A DNA stretch of 64,000 bases from contig NZ_LT962671.1 in NCBI RefSeq assembly GCF_900199545.1, positions 2,198,235 to 2,262,234 of the forward strand, given 5' to 3'. This document shows positions 43,196-51,526 of the stretch, in pieces; positions within the stretch are counted from its first letter, which is position 1; every line of letters begins with the position of its first letter. The notes beneath the pieces are model-generated. The model saw nothing but the letters and a program-made list of their open reading frames with translations, was not told where the DNA came from and made no database searches. Position numbers and translations under genes: made by a program. Origin of the DNA: Raoultibacter massiliensis (lineage in GTDB: Bacteria; Actinomycetota; Coriobacteriia; Coriobacteriales; Eggerthellaceae).

Positions 43196-44383
43196 CTATT
43201 CGAACAGGTCGGCTGCGACGCGCATCTTATCGATGATGCCCACGCCAAACGGACAATTCGGCTCGCAGGCGCCGCATTCGACGCACTCGCTTGCCCGATG
43301 GTCGAGCAGCAGGTAATGATCGCGCAGCGTATCGGGAACGAAGCCCTGCGGAAGAGCGAGGTCGACGAACTTGTTTACTTGAGCGATATCGATTCCGCTC
43401 GTGCACGGCGCGCAATGGCCGCAATACATGCAATCGCCTTCGATCGAGCTTCGGGGTCCGCCCGCGATCACTTCGCTGTAGTCCCTCTCCTCATCGGTGG
43501 CATCCGCATAGGCGAGTGCCGCGTCAACCTGCTCGATCGAGGCCAAACCCACCGGCACGGAAGCAACCGCGGGCCGCGTCAGGCAGTAGTGGATGCACTG
43601 CGCGGGCGTCAGAGCCGCGCCGAATGGCGAGCGCGCCTCATCGAGCAACATGCCTGCGCCGAGCGCTTTCATAACCGTAATCGCCACCCCCTCGGTTTCG
43701 CATAGACGATACAGCTCTTCGCGCCTGGCATCGATTCCCGTGAAATCGCGATCGTACGTTTCTTCGGAGAAGAGGGAGTTCACATCATCGGTGGCGGGAA
43801 TCATATCGTAGGCAGGGTTGACGCTGAAGAGGATCACATCGACAATGCCCGTTCGGGCGGCCGCAATCGCGATGTCGGTGTTGTGCGTTGAAAGGCCGAT
43901 GCAACGGATGGCCCCCGACGCTTTGAGCTCTTGAGCGTACTCGAGCAGATCTCCGTTGAAAACTGCATCGAAGTCTTCGCGCTCGTCGACGTAGTGGATC
44001 ATGCCGACATCGACGTAATCGAGCTGCATGCGTTCGAGAAGATCTTGAAACGACGCGCGGCACACGTCCATATCGCGCGTCCGGAAGTATTGCCCGTCCT
44101 TCCACGCCGAGCCGATGTGCCCTTCGACGACGAAGCTTTCGCGCGGATAGTGCGAAAGCGCCCGCCCGACGTTGCTGCGCATGATTGGGTTCGAATTGTA
44201 CACGTCGATGAAGTTGATACCGCCGGCAAACGCCCGATCGATGATCTCCTCGCACGCAGAGAGGGGTTTGCCCTCGAAGCCCTCGCCTCCAATGCCGACA
44301 ACGCTCACCTCGATGCCGGTTCTACCCAATGCTCGTTTTTCCATGTCCTCGTCTTTCGCCTTCAGTGATTTCGTTTGACCCAT
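43196..44383 (-). CDS. aldo/keto reductase with C-terminal ferredoxin domain
   Basis: 395 residues. A TIM-barrel AKR domain (LGRTGIEVSVVGIGGEGFEG, DYVDVGMIHYVD, GLSTHNTDIAIAA) is followed by two Cys groups, CMYCGHCAPC and CVECGACEPNC, for [4Fe-4S] clusters. This subgroup is widespread in anaerobes; substrates are mostly unknown. I prefer the ATG at 44383 behind AGGGG; an ATG at 44344 (MEKRALG) has GAGG too close. The much longer open frame upstream overlaps the RarD-like gene and is not coding. It leads the lar genes and may be co-transcribed with them. Confidence 0.88.
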   Translation of the reverse strand: MGQTKSLKAKDEDMEKRALGRTGIEVSVVGIGGEGFEGKPLSACEEIIDRAFAGGINFIDVYNSNPIMRSNVGRALSHYPRESFVVEGHIGSAWKDGQYFRTRDMDVCRASFQDLLERMQLDYVDVGMIHYVDEREDFDAVFNGDLLEYAQELKASGAIRCIGLSTHNTDIAIAAARTGIVDVILFSVNPAYDMIPATDDVNSLFSEETYDRDFTGIDARREELYRLCETEGVAITVMKALGAGMLLDEARSPFGAALTPAQCIHYCLTRPAVASVPVGLASIEQVDAALAYADATDEERDYSEVIAGGPRSSIEGDCMYCGHCAPCTSGIDIAQVNKFVDLALPQGFVPDTLRDHYLLLDHRASECVECGACEPNCPFGVGIIDKMRVAADLFE

Positions 44384-44499
44384 TGAAACCCCTGGAGCGC
44401 ACTCCAAGTCAACGGCAACAACGAAATACCCACAAACGACGGCTCCGGCACGCCGTACGCCATACGCAGCCAGCGCGCCCGCAGCAACCTTGCCGCGCG

Positions 44500-45438
44500 C
44501 TACGCGCTTCCCGCGCGATCTCGCCTTGCCCTGCGGACGAGCGGCTCGATGCTCGCGATGGCGATGCCCGCCCACACGAACGCAAAGCAAACCGCATGCG
44601 CGAACGTGAATTCTTCGCCGAACAGAAAAACGGCGGAAAGCAATGCGAGCGTTGGACCGATGTACTGCATGAACCCGAGGATCGTCATCGAAACGCGGTT
44701 GGCCGCAGCCGAAAAGAGCAGCAGCGGAACTGCCGTCAACACGCCGGCACCCGCAAGCAGGGCGGCGAGCAGGCCGGGGTCGGAAACCGCCGTGGCCGAA
44801 GGCATTGCAGGCGTGAACTGCCATATCGCAGGAAACGCAGCTCCGATCGCCAGGATGGCGACGCCTATAACGCCCGTGAGAAGCGATTCGAGCGCCATTC
44901 CTGGCAGCGCAGGATACCCGCCGCGCTTCTTCACCGTTCCGTATATCGAGAACGTGATCGCCAAAGCAAACGATATCCATATCGCTCCGCCGTGCGCCGC
45001 GATGAAAAACGCAACGCCTATCGCCGCAAGGGCCGTCGCGAGCTTCTGCCCCGGCGTCAAGCGTTCCTTGAACACGACGATGCCGCAGAAAATGTTCGCC
45101 AAAGGGCACAAGTAATAGCCAATGCTCGTTTCGAGCACATGCCCGCTGTTAACCGCCCACACATAGATTCCCCAGTTCAGCGAAACGATGAGCCCCGATG
45201 CGAAAAACGTCCTCAAAGCGCGGGCATCGCGTGCGAGATACAGAAACCGAACGCGCTTCACGAGCACGCACAACGCGATGACGAACACCGCCGCCCACAC
45301 CATGCGCCATGCAAGCACCTGAAACGCGGGCACCCCCGAAACCAGCTTCCAGTAGATGGGCATGAGCCCCCAGATGATATGGCAGAAAAGGGCTTCGAGG
45401 AAGCCCTTCTTATCGGTGTGCTGTTCTTCGTCTGGCAA
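44500..45438 (-). CDS. rarD: EamA/RarD-family permease
   Basis: 312 residues from a TTG placed 6 nt after AAGGGG; no ATG fits better, and the frame upstream is not hydrophobic. Ten hydrophobic segments and the RarD-typical segments HIIWGLMPIYWK, NWGIYVWAVN and ETSIGYYLCPLANIFCG are present. RarD proteins are drug/metabolite superfamily exporters whose substrate is poorly known. It lies upstream of the aldo/keto reductase on the same strand. Confidence 0.85.
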   Translation of the reverse strand: MPDEEQHTDKKGFLEALFCHIIWGLMPIYWKLVSGVPAFQVLAWRMVWAAVFVIALCVLVKRVRFLYLARDARALRTFFASGLIVSLNWGIYVWAVNSGHVLETSIGYYLCPLANIFCGIVVFKERLTPGQKLATALAAIGVAFFIAAHGGAIWISFALAITFSIYGTVKKRGGYPALPGMALESLLTGVIGVAILAIGAAFPAIWQFTPAMPSATAVSDPGLLAALLAGAGVLTAVPLLLFSAAANRVSMTILGFMQYIGPTLALLSAVFLFGEEFTFAHAVCFAFVWAGIAIASIEPLVRRARRDRAGSA

Positions 45439-45675
45439 AGCAATCCCCTTCGTCCAAGAATATGATACCCGTTTTTCAGGGAGGCGAATCCCGCGCCTTG
45501 CAGAGGAGCTTGCCGCAAGGGCCGAACGGAGGCGAGCCTCGGAGCGCATCGGAACAGCGGCGCGCGGCGCGCGAAAAGCTTAATGATTTCCTAACACTGC
45601 CTTGACGATTTCCGAATCTCGATTTCGGATCATGGTTGCAGCACGAAAAACAAACCACGCCAAAAGGAGCCCGCC

Positions 45676-46371
45676 ATGGAAACCGTCGCGACGACACAAC
45701 GAAACGAAACGTCTTCGGCATCGATCAACGCTCCGTTGCTGTTCTGGCTTTTCGTCATCGGATCGATTGCGGGGCTCCTTGTAGAAACCGTATACCACGC
45801 CATCGTCTTCGGCGGATACGAAAGCCGTGCGGGGCTTGTCTGGGGACCGTTCTCCCCCATCTACGGAACCGGCGCCGTCATCCTCACCATCGTTGCCAAC
45901 CGATTTTCGAACTCGAACGCCATAGCGGTGTTCCTCATCTCCGCGCTCGTCGGCTCGGCCGTCGAATTCGCAACAAGCTGGTTGATGGAAGCCCTGTTCG
46001 GCGCCATCGCATGGGATTACAGCGGCACGCTCGGCAACATCGACGGAAGGGTCAACCTCGCATTCGCGCTCATGTGGGGCGCACTCGGCCTTATTTGGAC
46101 TCGCATCGTCACCCCGCGCATCGCCCGCGCTTCTTGCAGGATCGATTGGAGAAGCACGGCGGTTCGCGCGGCGAGCATCCTGGGTGCCGTTTTCATGGTG
46201 GTCAACATCGCCATCACCATCCAGGCCTTCGCACGAGAAAGCGCACGGGCCGACGACCTGCCCGCGGCATCTCCGATAGATCATTTTCTCGATCAGCAGT
46301 TTCCCTCGACGTGGATGCAGGAGCACTTCGAGAACATGAGCATCTGCGGATCGGGCCTTCGGCCGCGGTAG
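45676..46371 (+). CDS. putative membrane protein of the CmpB (ABC_trans_CmpB) family
   Basis: 231 residues, about five or six membrane segments. The family pattern is LVETVYHAIVFGGYESRAG then GPFSPIYGTGA and later WDYSG, as in the proteins often labelled putative ABC transporter permease (PF06541). Despite that label no ATPase partner is near. AAAGGAG precedes the ATG. It is divergent from the RarD-like gene. The C-terminus is a soluble tail of about 40 residues. Function unknown. Confidence 0.75.
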   Translation: METVATTQRNETSSASINAPLLFWLFVIGSIAGLLVETVYHAIVFGGYESRAGLVWGPFSPIYGTGAVILTIVANRFSNSNAIAVFLISALVGSAVEFATSWLMEALFGAIAWDYSGTLGNIDGRVNLAFALMWGALGLIWTRIVTPRIARASCRIDWRSTAVRAASILGAVFMVVNIAITIQAFARESARADDLPAASPIDHFLDQQFPSTWMQEHFENMSICGSGLRPR

Positions 46372-46438
46372 CGATTCGCCTCTCGCGATCCCCTCGCATC
46401 TTCGGATCCGATCCGATCGAAGCGCGCTGCAAGAACCC

Positions 46439-47497
46439 TCAGGCCCACACCACGCACGAAGGCCGCGTGATGGGGCATCGGGCAATCTTGTTGCCAAGAG
46501 CCCCGCTTGCCCGATCGATTGCGAAGACGACCACCTCGTCGCTGCGCTCGTTGGCAACGGCAAGCATGGATCCATCGTCAGAGAGCGCCATATGACGCGG
46601 CCAAGACCCCCCGCTCGAGTGGCGCGAGCGCAATTCGAGCGCCTCGCGTTGCCCGACGGAAAAAACCCTGATCTCGTTTGGACCCCGCACCGAAACGTAA
46701 AGGTAGCGGCCGTCGGGAGAGAACAGCGCATGGGCCGCAAGGCATTCGCCATCCGAAAAGCCGGTCGGCTTGACCGAATGCGATGCAAGAAAACGCCACG
46801 AGGGCAGCCCGGCTCCTTCGCGCCGAAAAAGCACCACGCGGTTGCCGAGCTCTGTTACCAGCACGGTGAGCGGCAGCACAGGATGATGGGCCAACATGCG
46901 CGGTCCTTCGCCTGCGGCAACGGGCAGCACGAAGCCAGAGGCTTCTTCAAGCGACCCGTCAGGCAGCACGGCATACGAAACGAGCGCATCGATACCCAGA
47001 TCAACGGCCAGCAACGAAGAAGCATGCGGAGCGAAACCGACCATATGGACATGAGGCCCGTCCTGCCTTTCGGCAACGACGCCCGATCCCCTATGCGCAA
47101 CAGGCCGAAAGCCCGGCTCGAACGTACCGTCGGCGCGCACGCGGCATCCGACTATCGAGCCGCTCTCGTAGTTCGCTCCGTAAATGCGCGCACCCGTCGG
47201 ATCGAGGGCGATCTGGCAGGTGCCGGCTCCAGCGGCCCGAAACGAATCGACGAGGCGCAAAGCGCCTCCGCCCTCGATGGCAAACGAGGAAAATCGAGCG
47301 CAATCCCCTTGCTCGTTTGCAGCAAAGAGACGGCCGTTCGACAGCAGCAGAAACGAAGGGTTCTCCGTCTCGTCGTTGGTTTGCGCAACGGTGCACGCGC
47401 GGCGCACGGGATCGACATCAACAAGATAGACGCCCGCATCACCTGGGTGGGCCGTATACGACCCAACGTACAACCGATACCCGCCGAACGTTTCCAT
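46439..47497 (-). CDS. lactonase family seven-bladed beta-propeller protein
   Basis: 352 residues starting METFGGYRLYVGSYT behind GAGGAT. It has the 6-phosphogluconolactonase (Pgl/YbhE) signature of repeated blades: PSFLLLSNGRLFAANE, QIALDPTGARIYGANYESGS, HALFSPDGRYLYVSVRGPNEI and RHMALSDDGSMLAVANERSD. It probably hydrolyses a sugar lactone in the cytoplasm; no signal peptide. The longer open frame upstream includes part of the neighbouring small gene region and has no ribosome site. Confidence 0.87.
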   Translation of the reverse strand: METFGGYRLYVGSYTAHPGDAGVYLVDVDPVRRACTVAQTNDETENPSFLLLSNGRLFAANEQGDCARFSSFAIEGGGALRLVDSFRAAGAGTCQIALDPTGARIYGANYESGSIVGCRVRADGTFEPGFRPVAHRGSGVVAERQDGPHVHMVGFAPHASSLLAVDLGIDALVSYAVLPDGSLEEASGFVLPVAAGEGPRMLAHHPVLPLTVLVTELGNRVVLFRREGAGLPSWRFLASHSVKPTGFSDGECLAAHALFSPDGRYLYVSVRGPNEIRVFSVGQREALELRSRHSSGGSWPRHMALSDDGSMLAVANERSDEVVVFAIDRASGALGNKIARCPITRPSCVVWA

Positions 47498-47634
47498 GAT
47501 GCATCCTCGCTTTGCTCGCCCGCGGCAACGCCGCATCCGCCTACGGCTTAAAAGGATACGCGCGTGACGAGCTCGTAAGCGAAAACCGATTCGAAACCCT
47601 TGCCGTTCGGACACCTGCAAGTAACGTGTTGCGC

Positions 47635-47874
47635 CTATCTGGCCGCCGAATTCCCACGTATATTCGCTTCGGGCATCGCCAGTCTCCCTGCTGCCGAAAG
47701 CTTCGGCACATTCGGCATCGGCAGCGAAGCTTTGCACTTCGGGCATGATGTCGCCTGGCCGGCGAGCACGCACTTCCCATCGACCATGGCCACGGTACCG
47801 CATTCGACGCACGTTACGGCTCTTCTCCGAATCGGCCTGCACTTACCGCATGCCGGGTTGCACACTACGCACAT
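47635..47874 (-). CDS. small Cys-rich zinc-knuckle protein near module 3
   Basis: 79 residues with nine cysteines: C2, C5, C9, C12, then C22-x2-C25, C35, and C44-x2-C47 (CPKCKASLPMPN). A strong AAGGAG lies before the ATG. The start MCVVC and the knuckle followed by LPMP recall the module-1 and module-2 small proteins (MCYCCC, MCFRP; ...LPKPP, ...LPGAP). It lies just downstream of the LuxR gene of module 3, on the same strand. No named family recognised. Confidence 0.72.
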   Translation of the reverse strand: MCVVCNPACGKCRPIRRRAVTCVECGTVAMVDGKCVLAGQATSCPKCKASLPMPNVPKLSAAGRLAMPEANIRGNSAAR

Positions 47875-47979
47875 TTCGCTCCTTTCAGCAAAGCGTTCCG
47901 CCTTCCGCAGAAGCCTCGTGCTGCATCGTCGCCCGACGCCATCCGTTTTACCGGCGACGGATCCGAAACGCCTGCCGCC

Positions 47980-49479
47980 CTATTCGCCATAGAAGAAATT
48001 CAGCAGCTCTTGGTGGGTGTGAATCTCGAGTTTCCGATAAATGTTCGCTGTATGCGTCCTTACCGTATTAGGAGAAATGAACAGCTTGTTGGCTATGAAA
48101 TCGGCTTTGTGGCCACGCGTCAGATATGTGAATATCTCTGTCTGCCGAGGGGAGAAATCGTAAAGTCGGGCGATCTCTTCGACCCGATTGCTCAGCTGCC
48201 GCACATCCACCTCATCGCCGCCTGCAACAGGGATATCCTGTTCGATGCCTGGTTCGATACTGGCCGAGAACCCGCGCTTTATATCTTCGATGATCGTTGA
48301 TTCGAGTTCGTCACTCGCACCGTCCGAGAGTTCGTATGCTATCCATGTCGGCGAGCACAGAAGAATCGCACCGAGAGCGAACAGCGTGACGACGAAGATG
48401 AACACGAGCACGAAAAGCGGCAGGGAAACAACGGATTGAACCGAGGCCGCAAAGGCGATGCCGCATCCCCCGACAAGGCAGACAACCGAAGAAAGCCCTA
48501 CCCTACCGCACATGACCCCCAGATCGGCGCCAAATGTCACCGATACGTCGATGCACAAAACCATCGCCAAAAACAGGGCGAGCGATATCACCGCCCCCAT
48601 GATAATGGACATGGCGATATCGGTTCCAGCACCCCCGACCACGAACAAAACGGCGAAAATCGCCAGCAAACCCAAGCAAACGTACTGGATGATCGTCGAT
48701 CCTGACTTGCGCGAGAAGATCATCCACAAAACGAAAACCGCGGCCAGGTTGACCAACCCCATTCCGATCGGGCTGAAGGCGAAGCTCGCCTCCGAAGTTG
48801 CATCGAGGACCCCATAGCAAAAGCCCGCGGCCAGAAACACCGACCCAAGCAGCACGATGCGAGCGCGTAGCCCGCGCCTCTGCATAACGAGCGCCTCCAC
48901 CACGATGCGAGAACTCACCTCGCACGAATCGCGCGGCGTGCAAAGGTAGAACGCCACCAGGCAGCAAGGGGGAAACGCCATCCACCCGATGCCCCAATAC
49001 AGCGGCTTCACAATCCAGAGCACATAGTAAAGAACAGCAGAGAAGATAAGCGCCATGAGAATCGCAATGGTCATGGCATCGGTTTTGCGCGTAGCGTACA
49101 GGCCCATCCAGCATCGCACGATCAAAGCCAGGCAGAACCCCGCCAAGCCCATGGAGAGAGACAGCGTGATCCAATCGACATCGATCAACGACCAGACGGT
49201 TGCAGCGCACAGCACGAACGTCACAAGCGTGAGCACCGAACACGCAAGGGGTACGACCACCTTGTCCGAAAGCGATTGCATGGCACCCGGCGCAAAGCGC
49301 AGCGCCAGCAGAGCCAGAGCGAACCCGATAAAAAGCGAAAGCTTTGCGCCGGGAGGATAGAACACGCTTTGATTGCCGAACACGGCAAGCCACGCCCAAG
49401 CAAATGCGAACGCAGCGCCGAGCCATCGAATCGAAAACACCGTTTTACCCTTCACGTGCAATCCGAGCTTCGAAGCCAT
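47980..49479 (-). CDS. LuxR-family regulator with polytopic membrane sensor domain, module 3
   Basis: 499 residues; about twelve hydrophobic segments, a polar linker of about 60 residues (DELESTIIEDIKRG onward) and a C-terminal LuxR helix-turn-helix (FSPRQTEIFTYLTRGHKADFI, NTVRTHTANIYRKLEIHTHQEL). Unlike the three other membrane-LuxR genes it has an AGGGGGA site upstream and no TATAAT at 6 nt. It lies downstream of the module-3 genes on the same strand and probably senses that module's substrate. Confidence 0.9.
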   Translation of the reverse strand: MASKLGLHVKGKTVFSIRWLGAAFAFAWAWLAVFGNQSVFYPPGAKLSLFIGFALALLALRFAPGAMQSLSDKVVVPLACSVLTLVTFVLCAATVWSLIDVDWITLSLSMGLAGFCLALIVRCWMGLYATRKTDAMTIAILMALIFSAVLYYVLWIVKPLYWGIGWMAFPPCCLVAFYLCTPRDSCEVSSRIVVEALVMQRRGLRARIVLLGSVFLAAGFCYGVLDATSEASFAFSPIGMGLVNLAAVFVLWMIFSRKSGSTIIQYVCLGLLAIFAVLFVVGGAGTDIAMSIIMGAVISLALFLAMVLCIDVSVTFGADLGVMCGRVGLSSVVCLVGGCGIAFAASVQSVVSLPLFVLVFIFVVTLFALGAILLCSPTWIAYELSDGASDELESTIIEDIKRGFSASIEPGIEQDIPVAGGDEVDVRQLSNRVEEIARLYDFSPRQTEIFTYLTRGHKADFIANKLFISPNTVRTHTANIYRKLEIHTHQELLNFFYGE

Positions 49480-49496
49480 GATGCTATCCCCCTAGC

Positions 49497-49514
49497 GGCA
49501 GCACGGGTGCTGCC
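49497..49514. promoter_or_regulatory. palindrome upstream of module-3 LuxR
   Basis: GGCAGCAC-GG-GTGCTGCC, 8-bp arms, 18-35 nt before the LuxR start; candidate autoregulatory operator or leader hairpin. Confidence 0.5.
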
Positions 49515-49574
49515 ATTCATTGCGAGACCCCGCGACAAGCGTACCACACTCGCTCGCATGCCCGAAACGGCAAG

Positions 49575-49601
49575 CGCAGGTGCCCGCACCGAGCACCTGC
49601 G
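49575..49601 (-). terminator. hairpin after the small hypothetical gene
   Basis: CGCAGGTGC (49575-49583) pairs perfectly with GCACCTGCG (49593-49601), downstream of the stop at 49681 on the minus strand. No T-run. Confidence 0.5.
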
Positions 49602-49680
49602 CCGCATTGCGCGAAGCCTTCTAGCCTGCCGTCCCCCGAACGAATCCATCCTCGTACGAGGCCCTGCCGAATCCCGTGCC

Positions 49681-49935
49681 TTAGGAAACGGGCTTCAGCT
49701 GGATGGCAAACCGATCGACGGCCGTTTCGACGGTCAGCGGCAACGCCACCTCCGGATACTCAACGATTGCGTAGCCCGCATTACACAGCGATTCGTCGAG
49801 CGAAGCGATCCATTCGCTCGCCGAATTGCTCTCGGATAAGCCCCGGGCAATGCCCACGCGCTCGACGAGCCTGTTTTCATCATCCAGAACGTCTCCCTTT
49901 CGAGCAAAGGTATTGATCTCCAAGCGCATTTTCAT
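49681..49935 (-). CDS. small hypothetical protein
   Basis: 84 residues starting MKMRLEINTFARKGDVLDDE behind GAGGTGAT; ATGs four codons upstream and two codons downstream are alternatives. It is acidic and soluble, without cysteines other than one (ESLCNAGYA), and has no motif I recognise. It lies between the YkvI-like permease and the LuxR gene on the same strand, 87 nt after the permease stop, so it may belong to module 3. Confidence 0.6.
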   Translation of the reverse strand: MKMRLEINTFARKGDVLDDENRLVERVGIARGLSESNSASEWIASLDESLCNAGYAIVEYPEVALPLTVETAVDRFAIQLKPVS

Positions 49936-50021
49936 ATCACCTCGCATTCCCTTTCAGATCATCTCCGCCTGCGCCGGCCCCATCGCAATCGGGGGTCTTC
50001 GGCTGCAAGCGGCTCTTCGTC

Positions 50022-51173
50022 CTAGTCCTTTGCCGCACGCCGCTTCGCAACGAACAACCTGATATGTTTGACGGCCATGCAGATGATCATCAAATATGCG
50101 GCATATCCGGCAAACGGATAGATCATGTTCATCAGCTCGCCGTACGGCAAAAACGATATCGCGAAAACGAGCACGCCCGCCACAATAGTGGCGATTATGT
50201 ACCTCTTCGAGCCGTCCTTGCCGAACGCCTGCGAAACCGCCCAGAGGTTCGGCGTAACAGTCGTGTAGATGCCCAGCAGCAAGATGATGGAGAACACGCC
50301 GGCGACGGCGGGCATATAGTGCGCCGCAAGCGCGAGCGTCGGAATCTCCTGGTTGTACACGATGTCGATGTTCGCCAGCTGCGAGAGCGTGATGCAGATC
50401 GCACCGAGAGCCAGAGCAACGGCGCCGACCAAAGCCGCAATGATAGCCTCCTTCTTAGAGGTGGCATCGGCGCCCATGGCCGACCCGAACGAGGCCAGCG
50501 GATAGATGTTCATGATGCCGTACAAGATGCCGGAAAGCAGCCAGAAACCAGACGCCTTCAGCATGGGCGGATCGGCGCTGGCAATGAATTCGGGGGCCGT
50601 CGCCAAGCCGCCGGGGTTGGACGCGATCGCAACGACCGCGATGATGATCAAACCCGCAATGATGACGGGGCCGAGCGGCCCGAGCACGTCGAGGAGCTTC
50701 TTGAGCCCGAGCAGGACGGAGGCCAGCACGAGCGCAATCATGACGAGGCGGCCGACGATCTCGTTTACCCCGAAGTATTGGGACACGATCGACCCGACGC
50801 TCGAAACCATCGTTACCGTTACAAGGAACAGCATCGAGATGGCAAGGATCTCGTACACCCAGCCGAGATATTTTCCGCAGTAATACTGGAACACCTCTCG
50901 AGAATGGCGCATTTTCGTGCGAGAACCCGTAACCATGAAGCAGTAGAACAGCCAGAATACGAATCCGTAAGCAACGAGCACGCCCGCCAAGCCCCAGAAT
51001 CCTTCCGATGTATAATACTGCAGCGTTTCCTGCCCGGTTGCGAACCCGGCGCCGATCATGAACCCGATGATCGCACCCGCGATTTTGAATACGTTTTTAC
51101 CCTTAACCTTTCCGGTCCCCTGGTCGGAACCGCTTTCGGACTGAGCGATGTTCGTAGTGGTACCGTCTTCCAT
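50022..51173 (-). CDS. YkvI-like membrane transporter, module 3
   Basis: 383 residues from the ATG behind GAGGGG. After a polar N-terminus of about 25 residues there are about ten hydrophobic segments. KIAGAIIGFMIGAGFATGQETLQYY is the typical first helix of YkvI-like proteins (APC/LeuT-like fold), here written in two parts: IIGFMIGAGF, ATGQE. The gene starts directly after the ferredoxin stop, so it is in the molybdoenzyme operon and probably moves that enzyme's substrate or product. Confidence 0.82.
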   Translation of the reverse strand: MEDGTTTNIAQSESGSDQGTGKVKGKNVFKIAGAIIGFMIGAGFATGQETLQYYTSEGFWGLAGVLVAYGFVFWLFYCFMVTGSRTKMRHSREVFQYYCGKYLGWVYEILAISMLFLVTVTMVSSVGSIVSQYFGVNEIVGRLVMIALVLASVLLGLKKLLDVLGPLGPVIIAGLIIIAVVAIASNPGGLATAPEFIASADPPMLKASGFWLLSGILYGIMNIYPLASFGSAMGADATSKKEAIIAALVGAVALALGAICITLSQLANIDIVYNQEIPTLALAAHYMPAVAGVFSIILLLGIYTTVTPNLWAVSQAFGKDGSKRYIIATIVAGVLVFAISFLPYGELMNMIYPFAGYAAYLMIICMAVKHIRLFVAKRRAAKD

Positions 51174-51175
51174 GT

Positions 51176-51526
51176 TTACCCCTCGCTTTCGGCTGTTGCC
51201 ACTGAAACAGACCAACGATCGTCCGAATCTGCCAATACGGGAGCCATATCTCGGTAATAGCCTACTTTAAGGCATCGAGACGGACAGATCGCCTGACAAT
51301 ACGGCTCCTCCTCTTCCTTGAGACACAACGCGCATTTATCCAACTCGGGAATATGCGCAAAGCGCATTTGCAGCTTCTCTTTTCCCCTCATCTTCGGCTT
51401 GTCCCGAATGACCGTGAGCCACGTTTCGCCGAAGGGTACGCGGTTGATCTCCCTGCAGGCTACCTGGCAGGCCTGGCACCCGTTGCAGTAGTCGGTGTTG
51501 ACAAAAAATCCTATCCTCTCAGCCAC
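51176..51526 (-). CDS. 4Fe-4S dicluster ferredoxin, module 3 electron-transfer subunit
   Basis: 116 residues from a GTG that overlaps the molybdoenzyme stop by 8 nt; AAAGGAG lies about 11 nt upstream, a little far. CNGCQACQVAC and CALCLKEEEEPYCQAIC bind two [4Fe-4S] clusters. Same short DmsB-like design as the other two ferredoxins. The longer open frame upstream runs antisense to nothing useful and overlaps the molybdoenzyme gene, so I reject it. Confidence 0.87.
   Translation of the reverse strand: MAERIGFFVNTDYCNGCQACQVACREINRVPFGETWLTVIRDKPKMRGKEKLQMRFAHIPELDKCALCLKEEEEPYCQAICPSRCLKVGYYRDMAPVLADSDDRWSVSVATAESEG

Noticed and set aside
44384..45109. N-terminal extension of the aldo/keto reductase frame
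   Set aside because: The upstream part overlaps the RarD-like gene in another frame and lacks AKR similarity; AGGGG supports the start at 44383.
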